From the NCBI GenBank assembly GCA_028687435.1, contig JAQUAF010000045.1:1-45621 (forward strand): a DNA stretch of 45,621 nucleotides. Reading direction: 5' to 3'. Made by a program: the position numbers and the translations under genes. Source of the DNA: Verrucomicrobiia bacterium. GTDB lineage: Bacteria; Verrucomicrobiota; Verrucomicrobiia; JABWAM01. Below the pieces are notes generated by a model, which was not told where the DNA came from, ran no database searches, and saw nothing but the letters and a program-made list of their open reading frames with translations. Positions 17,960-26,668 of this stretch are shown here, one piece after another; within the stretch, counting starts at the first letter, position 1; each line of letters opens with the position of its first letter.

Positions 17960-18202
17960 GGAGCCGCGCAAAAATTACTTCACATTCTGATGGAGGGGAT
18001 TTGGCCGGATGGTCCCGCCGCTGGTCTTCAAACCAGAGCCGGGACGGCTCTGCCACTTTTTCGGAAATGCCGTAAACGCTTGCTGAAATTAGAGATATGC
18101 TTCATTGATTCCTTAGGTTGACGCGAATGCGCCGCGGCGGGACGCGAGTGACGAGCCCTTCGGCAAGCTCAGGACTCGTCCCGAGCGGGAGTTTTTGTTT
18201 CG
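17960..18202. repeat. convergent gap with two intergenic repeats
   Basis: The gap between the ends of two convergent genes holds repeat-like DNA and no gene. At 18021-18061 there is a double hairpin (CTGGT/ACCAG, then AGAGCC at 18035-18040 with GGCTCT at 18046-18051) followed by TTTTT at 18057-18061. It could act as a terminator for the alpha-2-macroglobulin gene. A related copy of the same sequence lies at 28397-28433. At 18150-18186 there is a second motif (CCTTCGGCAAGCTCAGGA inside GACGAG/CTCGTC arms), which resembles a repeat type common in environmental bacterial genomes. Recognition of the latter is from memory. Confidence 0.5.
18035..18061 (+). terminator. possible intrinsic terminator after the alpha-2-macroglobulin gene
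   Basis: A 6-bp GC-rich stem (AGAGCC/GGCTCT, loop GGGAC) is followed five bases later by five Ts. It lies 76 bp after the stop codon of the 5.9-kb gene. The gap between stem and T-run is longer than ideal and the same stem-loop occurs elsewhere as a repeat, so the terminator role is only a suggestion. Confidence 0.35.
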
Positions 18203-21142
18203 TCATTGGGGCCGGGATTCCCGTTCCAAAATCCTGCCGTAATAAGCCAGTTGGGGGGAATATGGATTGTGTTTCAAACCAAGCTTCAGAAGTCGAGATG
18301 CCTGCAAGACATCTCCTCGACACAAACTGTTGCGGATGGCGACAGAGGCGAAGTAGACCGGGGAGGGGACGAGATCGGTGTTTTTTTGAGATAAAATGTC
18401 TTCTTGAAGAATGGTTGTGATGATTTGAATTCCCTCCGCAGCCTTGGAGGGATCGGAACGGATCATGTCTTCCGCCAGCAAGAGGCGTTTCAAGAGATCG
18501 TTGGATCCTTCCGGAGTTTCGGGAACGCGTTTTTTTTGGAGGGATGGATCAAAAATGCAGGGAATCTCCACGGAATCGGCTGGGAACTGAGGACGCCTCC
18601 CCAGGCGGCGAAAAAGATAATTCATGATTTCCGGGTTGATGGAAGACTTTCTGAAGATGTTTTTCAGCGTTGCATCATCCAATGCCGCGAGCGTTTTGCG
18701 TTTATATGGAGGGGCAATTTCTGATTGATGGGTTCGTTCGTCGAATGGCGTGAGAAATTGAGAGAGGGTTCCGATGTAAAAAGCCCTGGGCGCATTCTGT
18801 TCGAGGATGGGACGTTCATCCGACTGGACCATGCCGCTTCCCACGATGGCGAATGCGGTGCGTTGGGAGGCGAGTTGGCGCGCCCAGACGGATTCCGGAG
18901 TGTGGAGACCGATGGATTGCAGATCCTGGCGGGGGAGGGGGCGTTCGAAGACTTTTTTGAAAAATGCCGGGCCGGAATCCCATGGTTTTTTGGAACCCAG
19001 GAGAATGATGTCGCCTTCCTGGGAATCCCAGATTTCCATGTGGGGGAAGACGGAGCGAAAGGTGCGCAGGATCAGGGCTGCGATCTCATCGTTCATTTCG
19101 TAGATGTGAAACCATTGAGCCATGATGCCGCCCTCTTTCAAACGGCTGGCGGCCAACTCATAAAACTCGCGGCTAAAAACGCTGCCGATGCCCGCCATCC
19201 ATGGGTTTGAAGGTTCACTGATGATGATGTCGTACTTTTGCGGGTTGAGCTTCAATACCGTGCGGGCGTCTTCCACATAAATCCGCACCCGGGGTTGCTC
19301 CGGCGCCTGGCGGTTCCATGTGGAAAAAAAACGGCCGGCGCGCAAAACCGGTTCGCAGTTTTCAGCGATGACAATGCGGCCAAGTGGATGCCCCAGCAGG
19401 GCGCCGGCGGTGATGCCGCTTCCAAATCCAAGGACAAAGGCGTCCTTGCTCCCGGGACGGCCCAGCATCGGCAGATGCGCAAGGAGGTATTGAGTGGAAA
19501 GATCCCCTTGGGTTGAAGCATCCGGCTTGCCGTTGATTCGCAGGGAAAGTTCTTCCTTGTTCTTGTTGCATCCTTTTTCCACGGAGACGGTTGCGTCTGC
19601 GGCATCTTCGTAAAAAAGGATTTTCGCGTTTTTTCGGCGGTTTGCCAGGTAGTCGACGCCGGTGGTGGCGTCGTGCAGACGGAAAATTCCCGAACTCACA
19701 ACCAGCCGCCAGCTTTCACCGCCGGTGAAGGTGAGGAACCCGAGCGCCAGGGAAAAGATGATGGGAATGGGGAAAAGGGGCAGCCATTGTTTTTTCCACG
19801 CGAGAAAAAGTGGCGCGAAGGAAAGAAGAATGGCCAGAAATCCCATGGACCCCCGCAATCCGGCTTTGGGCATGAGGACAAAACCGGTGAAAATCGCTCC
19901 TGCCACGGCGCCCAGTGTGTTCCATGCCAGCAGCCGGCCGATCCGTTTTCCCAGACCGAAGACATCGTCCCCTGTCTGGCGCATACAGACTGGCAAAACT
20001 GCTCCCAAGAGTCCCGCCGGCAATCCCAAAACCGCCAGGGAAATTAGGACGGTCAATAAAACATGATATCGATACCCCATCTCGTTGTGAGCCAGACCGC
20101 TGTTGACCAAGCAGTAGAGTTTTGCCCAGGTTTCAATTCCCAGCATCAGAATTCCCAGAAGGAAAGAGGTGGCCAGCAGGAGCGTTGCGATGATGGCTTC
20201 GGCATGCGGACGGCGGATCTTTGGAGAGGAGACAGCGGCGCTTCCCAGTCCGATGCCAAGTATGAATGCCATCAGCATGGCGGCAAAGGAAGGCAGGGAT
20301 GCGCCAAAGAGAAGGGAAAGAAAGCGGGATGCCAGCACTTCCAGACTCATGGAAATTCCCCCGGTCAAGGCCACCAGAAAACAGCCGCGAAGGAGATTGA
20401 TGTGTGGAATGGCATGGGACGGGGAATTTCTCCGGCCGCAACGGCTGTCGGAAGGAAGTGGCGGAGGACAAACCCCTTCCTGTTGCGAGGCAGAGAGCGG
20501 TCCTGCAGTTTCAGAACGGTTGGATTCCTGTCCAGCAAAAAGGATTGCGGCAATGCCGATAATCAGATTGACAGATGCGGTGAACCACAGAGTCATGGAC
20601 ATTCCAAGCATGGGAGTCAGGAAAAAACCGGCCAGACTGGCCCCCCCGACAGCGCCCAGGGTGTTGACGGAATAAAATAGGGCAGCCCATCGGCCGGGGT
20701 CTTCGAATTTTTTTTGAATCCAGGCGGCCAGCATGGGAAGGGTTCCGCCCATGAGAAACGTTGGCGCCAGAAGAAGTCCCGCGCTCATCCCCATCTTGAG
20801 AAACAGGAGTAAATGGGGGTGTTCCAGCAGGGATTGGCCAGTCCTGATGAAAAAGAGATCCGCCTGCTCGTGAAATATTTCAAAACAGAAGCCGTAAAGC
20901 CCGATGGCCAGTTCTATCAAGCCGTAAACAACGACGGGATTTTTTAGGGTGCGGGTCCAACGTCCAAAGAGAAGGCTTCCCAGTCCCATCCCCCCCATGA
21001 AAATCGCCAACACCACGGTTTGCGCCTGCACGGTGCTGCCAAAGAGAAGCATCATGTATCGTGACCAGACCACCTCGTAGACCAGGGCCGTTGCGCCGGA
21101 CAAACAAAACAGCAGGAGAATGATCACAAGGCCATTGAACAT
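18203..21142 (-). CDS. membrane-fused spermidine-synthase-like methyltransferase fold protein
   Basis: A 979-residue protein. The N-terminal half has about 12 or more hydrophobic segments (start MFNGLVIILLLFCLSGATAL, with the family's VYEVVWSRYMMLLFG). The C-terminal half has a Rossmann SAM-binding fold: FVLGFGSGITAG, then the acidic strand end IAENCEP, EDARTVL and IIISEPSNPWMAGIG. The polyamine-synthase catalytic Asp region is replaced by SEPSNPW, as in the fused, non-classical group, so true spermidine synthesis is doubtful. A helical tail of about 200 residues follows. The start at 21142 fits the family N-terminus better than the in-frame ATG at 21196. It is divergent from the photolyase gene, with a 110-bp gap. 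Substrate unknown. Confidence 0.88.
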   Translation of the reverse strand: MFNGLVIILLLFCLSGATALVYEVVWSRYMMLLFGSTVQAQTVVLAIFMGGMGLGSLLFGRWTRTLKNPVVVYGLIELAIGLYGFCFEIFHEQADLFFIRTGQSLLEHPHLLLFLKMGMSAGLLLAPTFLMGGTLPMLAAWIQKKFEDPGRWAALFYSVNTLGAVGGASLAGFFLTPMLGMSMTLWFTASVNLIIGIAAILFAGQESNRSETAGPLSASQQEGVCPPPLPSDSRCGRRNSPSHAIPHINLLRGCFLVALTGGISMSLEVLASRFLSLLFGASLPSFAAMLMAFILGIGLGSAAVSSPKIRRPHAEAIIATLLLATSFLLGILMLGIETWAKLYCLVNSGLAHNEMGYRYHVLLTVLISLAVLGLPAGLLGAVLPVCMRQTGDDVFGLGKRIGRLLAWNTLGAVAGAIFTGFVLMPKAGLRGSMGFLAILLSFAPLFLAWKKQWLPLFPIPIIFSLALGFLTFTGGESWRLVVSSGIFRLHDATTGVDYLANRRKNAKILFYEDAADATVSVEKGCNKNKEELSLRINGKPDASTQGDLSTQYLLAHLPMLGRPGSKDAFVLGFGSGITAGALLGHPLGRIVIAENCEPVLRAGRFFSTWNRQAPEQPRVRIYVEDARTVLKLNPQKYDIIISEPSNPWMAGIGSVFSREFYELAASRLKEGGIMAQWFHIYEMNDEIAALILRTFRSVFPHMEIWDSQEGDIILLGSKKPWDSGPAFFKKVFERPLPRQDLQSIGLHTPESVWARQLASQRTAFAIVGSGMVQSDERPILEQNAPRAFYIGTLSQFLTPFDERTHQSEIAPPYKRKTLAALDDATLKNIFRKSSINPEIMNYLFRRLGRRPQFPADSVEIPCIFDPSLQKKRVPETPEGSNDLLKRLLLAEDMIRSDPSKAAEGIQIITTILQEDILSQKNTDLVPSPVYFASVAIRNSLCRGDVLQASRLLKLGLKHNPYSPQLAYYGRILERESRPQ

Positions 21143-21252
21143 GGTTTTCAAACGGCTTTCAATCCAGAACGAAATTCCTGGACTGTCGCGCGTCATTGAT
21201 TTTTGATGGCGGATGTTTTTGGATGTTGCGGGCGGAGGGAATTTTGGTTTGG

Positions 21253-22665
21253 ATGGATCGGTTGAAAATCCTCATCCATTGGTTTCGGAGAGATTTGCGA
21301 TTGACGGACAACACGGCGTTGGCGGCGGCCGGACGCGAGGCGGCGGTTGTTCCTTTTTATGTTTTGGACCCGGAGCGGGTACGGATGGATGGACATGGTC
21401 CGGCGTACTGGCAATTTCATTTGGAATCCCTGCGGGAATTGTCCGCGAAGCTTGAAAAGCAGGGAAGCCGGTTGATTTTGAGGGAGGGCGCCCTCCTGGC
21501 GGAGATGGAGCGGTTGGCGGCGGAGACCGGCGCGAATGGGATCTTTTTCAATCGTCTGTATGAGCCGGCTTCGGTTGACCAGGAACAGAAGGTTGCCGGA
21601 TTGGGACGGCATTTGGGCATCGAGGTCAGAACATTCAAGGATTACGTGCTGCACGAGGGGGGGGAGGTTCGGACCGGAAGCGGATCGGCTTACACGATTT
21701 TTACGCCCTATGCGAAAAAATGGGAGACTCTGACCAAGGCACGGCCGGTGAAGGCCATTCGTTGTTCTGTTCCGCCCATTTTGAAGAAACTGCGGACGAT
21801 GCGGCTGCCTTCCTTGGGGCGGTTGGGGATGTCGTCCGCGCTGCGGATTCCCGCAGCGGGGGAAAAGGCGGGTTTGGATTTGCTCAGGCGATTTGTGAGG
21901 GAACGGCTGGCCGGATACGATCAAACGCGCGATTTTCCGGCTGTGGATGGCACCTCCCGGTTGTCGCCGCATTTGTGTCATGGCACGGTTTCCATTCGCT
22001 CGGTTTATCATGCGGCGCTGGCGGCGGCCGCGAAGGGAACGCCGAGGGCGCGGCGGGCGGGCGGGGTTTATTTGAAAGAACTGGTTTGGAGGGAATTTTT
22101 CTCGCAGGTGCTGGCGCAATTCCCGTTTGTGGGCAGGGGGTGTTTCCGTCCGCAATACGACCGGTTGAAATGGCGGAATCGCGAGGATTGGTTTCTGGCT
22201 TGGCGCGAAGGGCGCACCGGCTATCCGCTTGTGGACGCGGCCATGCGCCAACTCCGGGAAACCGGATGGATGCACAACCGGCTGCGCATGATGGCGTCGA
22301 TGTTTTTGACCAAGGATCTCCTGATCGACTGGCGGTGGGGGGAGCGGTATTTCATGGAAAAACTGGCGGACGGAGATATGGCTTCCAATAATGGCGGCTG
22401 GCAGTGGAGCGCGGGCACGGGAACGGATGCGGCGCCTTATTTCCGCATCTTCTCTCCTGCGCGGCAGAGCCGGCGGTTTGATCCCGGGGGAGTGTTTATC
22501 CGGCAGTGGTTGCCCGGTTTGGTGCCGTTAAGCGCGGCGGAAATTCATGCTCCTTGGCTGCAAAAACGGCTGCCTCTGGCAAAGCTGGATTTTCCGGAGC
22601 CGGTGGTGAATCATGAAGTTCAAAGACAAAAGACGCTGGATATGTTTGACCGGATCAACCGATGA
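21253..22665 (+). CDS. phrB: deoxyribodipyrimidine photolyase
   Basis: A 470-residue cryptochrome/photolyase family enzyme that repairs UV-induced pyrimidine dimers with light. The N-terminal antenna domain opens with HWFRRDLRLTDNTAL. The FAD domain shows ELVWREFFSQVL, GYPLVDAAMRQLRETGWMHN and, near the end, GGWQWSAGTGTDAAPYFRIF with the flavin-contact Asp and the substrate-pocket Trp. This pattern matches class I CPD photolyases. The start at 21253 is the first ATG before the domain. GGAGGGA lies about 12 nt upstream, which would also suit a TTG at 21244. The next gene overlaps its stop by 4 bp. No antenna chromophore type can be read from sequence alone. Confidence 0.95.
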   Translation: MDRLKILIHWFRRDLRLTDNTALAAAGREAAVVPFYVLDPERVRMDGHGPAYWQFHLESLRELSAKLEKQGSRLILREGALLAEMERLAAETGANGIFFNRLYEPASVDQEQKVAGLGRHLGIEVRTFKDYVLHEGGEVRTGSGSAYTIFTPYAKKWETLTKARPVKAIRCSVPPILKKLRTMRLPSLGRLGMSSALRIPAAGEKAGLDLLRRFVRERLAGYDQTRDFPAVDGTSRLSPHLCHGTVSIRSVYHAALAAAAKGTPRARRAGGVYLKELVWREFFSQVLAQFPFVGRGCFRPQYDRLKWRNREDWFLAWREGRTGYPLVDAAMRQLRETGWMHNRLRMMASMFLTKDLLIDWRWGERYFMEKLADGDMASNNGGWQWSAGTGTDAAPYFRIFSPARQSRRFDPGGVFIRQWLPGLVPLSAAEIHAPWLQKRLPLAKLDFPEPVVNHEVQRQKTLDMFDRINR

Positions 22666-24260
22666 GATCGATGAATAACAGGAAACGCGCTGTTGGCAAC
22701 CGGTGGTTTTTCATTGCCGGTTGGATGTTTCTTGGACTGGCGGTTGTTTTTTGCTGGTGGAAGCTTGCGTCTTCGCCTGTTTACCGGGCGGATCAATTGC
22801 TTGGGGCTGAAACTTGGCTGTTTGTTGATTTTCCGAATATTCAAGCCAGCCGTGCCGCTTTTGAGAAAACAGCAGCCAGAAAGCTTTTTTCCCAACTCAG
22901 GGAGGGGCGGTTGAAATCCATGGAGGAAAAACAATCCGTCTGGCTGGCGGTCCGGCGGTTCCTGAAGTTTTTCCATGCAGCCAGGGGGGAGGTCTTTGTC
23001 GCCTGCACCGGTTTCTCCGTGAGTCCCCGGATGGATGTAGATTGGCTGATCGGTTTCGATCCGGGCAGCCGTCGAAGGGAGGCGCTTCAGGCTTTGAGGG
23101 AGTGGGAGACCTTGGCGCAGGTGGAATTTCCAACCTCAAAATTGGATGATGGCGAATACGAATCGTTTCGTTACCGGGTCTGGCGTCCTGTCCGTTCCTA
23201 TCCGGTCGCATTTGCGGAACTGGGCAATTTTATTCTTTTCAGCCATGGCGAGGAACCGTTGCAAAAGGCTTTTCTGGTTTCGCAGGGGCGGATTTCCCGC
23301 ACGCTTGCGCGGTTGCCAGCCTATCAGGAGACGCAGACTTCTTCGCCGCCGGACCTGTTGCTCTTTTTGAATCCGGCGGCTTTTTTGGAACAGCTCAAGC
23401 CGCTGTTGGTTCTTCAACCCGGTCTTCGGGGATTGTTGGAAAGCCGGATCCCTTTTCGTTCCATTCATGTTGCAGGGCGGATTGAAAACGGGGGGTTCCA
23501 TGACACGGCCCGGATGGTGTTGCCTGACGGCGGCAATCTTTCCTCTCTTGCCGCCCCGGCGGATGCTGTCCGCTGCGACAGCCTGGCGGCGACCTCGTCG
23601 AACACCGTTTTTTATCTTTCCGCCACGATTGGTTCAAAGCAGTGGAGGGAATTGGCTTCCCGGCTGGCTCAACCTTTTCCGCCGGAAATGAAGCGTCATG
23701 TCCGGGGGGTGGAGCAGATGACGGAAATGTTTGACCCGGTGACGCTCGAAAAATTGACCCAGTCTTTGGGAGGAGAAATTGCGTTGATGCTGGATGCCGC
23801 AGGACCTGGCGCCCCTTTTGACAGCCGGCTTCTTTTGCAACTCAAGGATTCAGTTTCGGTTGAATCCCTGCTTTCCAAATTGGCGGGCCGCCGTTTGCCG
23901 TCCGCCCATTTTTTTCAGGAGTGTCATGTGATGAAGCGGGGGACATCGGTCTGGCTTTGCTGGGATGCAGCCACTGCCGGTAATCGGGGGGCGTGGGGGA
24001 ATCAGACTTTGATGGACAATCCGGTTTTCATGGAGGGAATGGGAAAAATTCCTTCCGGCAGTTTTCTTTCGGGCTATCTTGATGTCCGTCGCGCTGTGGA
24101 TGGATGGATGTCGGGAGTCAGGAATCCGCCTTTGGTTGAACCGGTGTTTTTTTTCTGCCGCCAGGAATGCGGCGTTGTGACGACCGAAAGCCGGGGCGGG
24201 TTGGGGATGGCCGGTTTTTTAATGGGCTTGCTTGATGCGGAAAAAATGACTGAACAGTGA
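22662..24260 (+). CDS. membrane-anchored protein of unknown function (DUF3352-like)
   Basis: A 532-residue protein with one N-terminal membrane helix (WFFIAGWMFLGLAVVFCWW) and a large presumably periplasmic part. The pattern right after the helix (LLGAETWLFVDFPNIQASRAAFEKTAARKLF) and later GNFILFSHGEEPLQKAF, QSLGGEIALMLD and ESLLSKLAG resembles the loosely defined DUF3352 proteins, which are common in PVC bacteria and cyanobacteria. It starts in a 4-bp ATGA overlap with the photolyase stop, so it is translated with it. No catalytic residues are evident. Its link to DNA repair is probably only operon-based. Confidence 0.8.
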   Translation: MRSMNNRKRAVGNRWFFIAGWMFLGLAVVFCWWKLASSPVYRADQLLGAETWLFVDFPNIQASRAAFEKTAARKLFSQLREGRLKSMEEKQSVWLAVRRFLKFFHAARGEVFVACTGFSVSPRMDVDWLIGFDPGSRRREALQALREWETLAQVEFPTSKLDDGEYESFRYRVWRPVRSYPVAFAELGNFILFSHGEEPLQKAFLVSQGRISRTLARLPAYQETQTSSPPDLLLFLNPAAFLEQLKPLLVLQPGLRGLLESRIPFRSIHVAGRIENGGFHDTARMVLPDGGNLSSLAAPADAVRCDSLAATSSNTVFYLSATIGSKQWRELASRLAQPFPPEMKRHVRGVEQMTEMFDPVTLEKLTQSLGGEIALMLDAAGPGAPFDSRLLLQLKDSVSVESLLSKLAGRRLPSAHFFQECHVMKRGTSVWLCWDAATAGNRGAWGNQTLMDNPVFMEGMGKIPSGSFLSGYLDVRRAVDGWMSGVRNPPLVEPVFFFCRQECGVVTTESRGGLGMAGFLMGLLDAEKMTEQ

Positions 24261-24306
24261 TGGAAGGAATGTTGTCGATTGGGTTTTGAATGAAATGGAT
24301 GAGGCG

Positions 24307-24360
24307 TTTGAATTTACCTCATTCAAGGGACGATCGTCCCTTGAATGAGGTAAATTCAAA
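24307..24360. repeat. perfect 54-bp palindrome
   Basis: Two 27-bp arms are exact reverse complements with no spacer. The centre is CGATCG at 24331-24336 and the arms begin TTTGAATTTACCTC on each strand. Bases just outside do not pair. In RNA it would fold into a very long hairpin, and in DNA it could form a cruciform. It shares the core TACCT-N2-TT, then GGACGATCGT and a closing AGGTA, with the second palindrome 239 bp away. Confidence 0.9.
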
Positions 24361-24549
24361 AATGATATCCAGCATTCAAAATGGAATGGAAAGCATTCGG
24401 AATGGCCTGGGCGAAGGATGATTTTTCGCCAAATTATCACAGGAGTGAATTGCGGAGGAGAATATGGCATGGCTTTTGTTGAAACAAATCCCTTTTGCGA
24501 AGTGAAAGTGTTTCATTGGCGCAAGTGAACGCTCAAGGCATGTCTCATA

Positions 24550-24595
24550 AACATACCTTGTTTACAGGACGATCGTTCCTTTCAACAGGTATATT
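24550..24595. repeat. imperfect palindrome related to the 54-bp palindrome
   Basis: The centre ACGATCGT is at 24569-24576. The arms read ATACCTTGTTTACAGG on the left and its counterpart ends AACAGGTAT on the right, pairing with two bulges and two mismatches. The same TACCT, GGACGATCGT and AGGTA blocks occur in the perfect palindrome at 24307-24360. The left arm (24551-24560) can pair instead with CAAGGCATGT at 24534-24543, a second hairpin that excludes the first. Confidence 0.75.
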
Positions 24596-24655
24596 GAATG
24601 GCATGGACAACCAGATTTTGGGGCAAAGGGGAGGGGGTGTCCGCTTCCGATAATG

Positions 24656-26668
24656 TCAGGGTTCGTCGAGATTGTGGTGATTGACAACCGTGCCATCGTC
24701 GCGTTCATCGCGTTTGATGACCTTGAGGGTTTGGAATAGATGCTTCAAATCCCGGATGCCTCCCCATGTGAACCAGACGGTGGTGATGGCACCCAGGATC
24801 AAGGGGATGATGATGGAGTGGATATACCAGTAAACGGACCACCATTGCAGGGGCCAGCGCCAGGTGAGGTTCCAGATCAGCATGATGAAACCGGCCACAA
24901 ACCAGAACAACTTGTAGCTGAAGACCGAGATGGAGATGGCCTTGTCGGCCTTGGTGAAATTTGCGTCGATGCCAATCAGCTTGCCCCATTGGAACCCCTT
25001 GGGATCCTCCTTGATGTGTTCGCTGGCGATGGCGTAGGCGCCGCGATGGAGCATGTGATCCATGTTGAAATCCTCTTTGTTGGTCAGCAGCGAGATGATC
25101 ACATAGAGGGTGATGGAGGCAAGGATGGCGAAGAAGTTCATCCAGATGCCGTTGATGGGAAACTTGGCGGCGTTTCCAGCAAGATAATCATAAATTAAAC
25201 CGTCTCCAAAAAAGTCAAGCAACTCGGGGTGAATCCATGACCAGCCTTGCTGGCAAAGAATGCCCGCGCAAGCAAACGAGGCGCCGGTGATCATGGCCGC
25301 CCAAGCCGCTGGGGCAGTGCCTTTTTTCCAGTAGAGACCGCCGATGATCGCGGAGCCGGCGCCACCGATGTAAATCGCCCCGGTGAGGGCGAAGAACATC
25401 AGAATGTAATCGGTTTGACGGAAAAGAAGGCTGAAGAGAAAGCCGAAGAGCGCCACACCAAAAACCGCCAGACGCAGGGCCAGAATATGGCCCTTTGGAG
25501 ACATGGGCGTCCGGCGCAAGGGGACCATCACATCCTGAATAAAAATACTGCCCCAAGAGTGGAGATAAGAACTGTCGCAGGCGATCAAACCCAGAAGGAA
25601 TAGCGAACAAACCAATCCCTTGACTCCCACCGGCAGCAATACCCCCAACGCCACTGGCATCCGCATCTGATTGACAATCTGGGGATCGCCGATGGAATTC
25701 AGAATTTCGTTCACCTTGGTCATTTGAGAGGCGAAGTCCGGGTGAACAAGGAACGTGTAGGCTGCCAAGCCTAACAGGGTGGAAAACAGCCCTTTGCTGA
25801 AACCCCGCCAGTTAGCGACGATGCCGGCCATCTTGGCTTCATGCGCGTTGGCGGCCGAACTGTTGAATGCATGTCCGCCTTGCCAGGCCATCGTGCCATA
25901 GATGCTGGTCAGCAATCCAATCAGGACATACCAGATATTAAAATCAGCGTGATGCTTGCAGTCGAAAGGATCCATGAGCGACCTGCCAGACGGCGCCGAG
26001 GACAGGGCCTGATAAATCTCCGACCAGCTGAACATGACCATCAGCGTAATGATCACCACCCAATACATCCAAAGGGAGAGAATGCCTTCCAGACAGTCGG
26101 TGACCATGATGGTCAACTGGCCGCCGGACAGGGTCATGGTCAGCGAAAAAGCCAGGTAAACGGCCATGATCACCGCAAAAGTGGGCATGGTTAATCCCGC
26201 GAGATGCAATTCGGTGGGGAAACCGCAGAAATAAACGAAGAAGCGCGCCGCCACTGCGGGAAATATCCCGTAATTAATGACGCCGGAAATGAAGGCCATG
26301 AGGCCGGCGAAAACCCGGAAGTTCCGGCTGTAACGAATCTCAAAAAATTGGGCCATGGTCATGGCCCGGGTTTCCCGATAACGGTAAACCACGAATCCCA
26401 GAAGACCGATGAACATGCCCACGGGAATCCGGATGAATTCCCAAAAGCCCATGGTGAAACCCGCCTGGTAAAAGACCTCGAACATGGCCACCGTGCTGAT
26501 TACCGCCATGCCCATTTCGCCCCGGGCGTTGGCGATCAGATAACGGCCCGCGCAACGGCTGCCCGCCATGAAATCGGCCACTCCCTTTACATGCCGCTGG
26601 GTTATAAAAGCCACGGATCCGATGATTCCCAATGGGATCAAAATGATAAGCCAGTCAATCCATGTCAT
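24656..26668 (-). CDS. sodium:solute symporter family protein
   Basis: A 670-residue integral membrane protein with about 14-15 hydrophobic segments, of the SSS (SLC5-like) family. The N-terminus (WLIILIPLGIIGSVAF, then VKGVADFMAGSRCAGRYLIA) is the family's first helix and loop. The core contains TMTLSGGQLTIMVTDCLEG, a typical helix of this family, and GLIACDSSYLHSWGSIFIQD with the Ser residues of the sodium site region. The last 150 residues hold more helices and a hydrophilic tail. It would use the sodium gradient to import a solute (sugar, amino acid or other, not readable here). The start at 26668 has no Shine-Dalgarno on its own strand. It is a single gene, convergent with the DUF3352-like gene. 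Confidence 0.92.
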   Translation of the reverse strand: MTWIDWLIILIPLGIIGSVAFITQRHVKGVADFMAGSRCAGRYLIANARGEMGMAVISTVAMFEVFYQAGFTMGFWEFIRIPVGMFIGLLGFVVYRYRETRAMTMAQFFEIRYSRNFRVFAGLMAFISGVINYGIFPAVAARFFVYFCGFPTELHLAGLTMPTFAVIMAVYLAFSLTMTLSGGQLTIMVTDCLEGILSLWMYWVVIITLMVMFSWSEIYQALSSAPSGRSLMDPFDCKHHADFNIWYVLIGLLTSIYGTMAWQGGHAFNSSAANAHEAKMAGIVANWRGFSKGLFSTLLGLAAYTFLVHPDFASQMTKVNEILNSIGDPQIVNQMRMPVALGVLLPVGVKGLVCSLFLLGLIACDSSYLHSWGSIFIQDVMVPLRRTPMSPKGHILALRLAVFGVALFGFLFSLLFRQTDYILMFFALTGAIYIGGAGSAIIGGLYWKKGTAPAAWAAMITGASFACAGILCQQGWSWIHPELLDFFGDGLIYDYLAGNAAKFPINGIWMNFFAILASITLYVIISLLTNKEDFNMDHMLHRGAYAIASEHIKEDPKGFQWGKLIGIDANFTKADKAISISVFSYKLFWFVAGFIMLIWNLTWRWPLQWWSVYWYIHSIIIPLILGAITTVWFTWGGIRDLKHLFQTLKVIKRDERDDGTVVNHHNLDEP

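Larger units (their letters stand above)
24261..24655. other. convergent gap with two related palindromes
   Basis: The gap between convergent genes contains no credible protein gene. Its main features are the perfect palindrome at 24307-24360 and a related imperfect one at about 24550-24595, whose left arm can also pair with 24534-24543. A 13-codon ORF with a GGAGGAG ribosome site (24464-24505) sits between them, but nothing downstream on that strand would use it. The palindromes may end transcription from both sides, although no T-run follows. Confidence 0.6.

Noticed and set aside
13094..17971. Open antisense frame of 1625 codons opposite the alpha-2-macroglobulin gene
   Set aside because: The plus-strand protein has clear domains and the thioester motif. 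The antisense frame is rich in His, Arg and Pro without any recognisable domain, as expected from GC-rich third positions.
24219..24470. 83-codon minus-strand frame across the 54-bp palindrome
   Set aside because: It has no ribosome site, covers the palindrome and shows no protein character.
24464..24505. 13-codon ORF with GGAGGAG site between the two palindromes
   Set aside because: It looks like a leader peptide, but no plus-strand gene follows for it to control. Chance is the simpler explanation.
24307..24595. CRISPR-like array
   Set aside because: Only two imperfectly related palindromes with a 239-bp step, no spacer pattern and no cas genes in the window.
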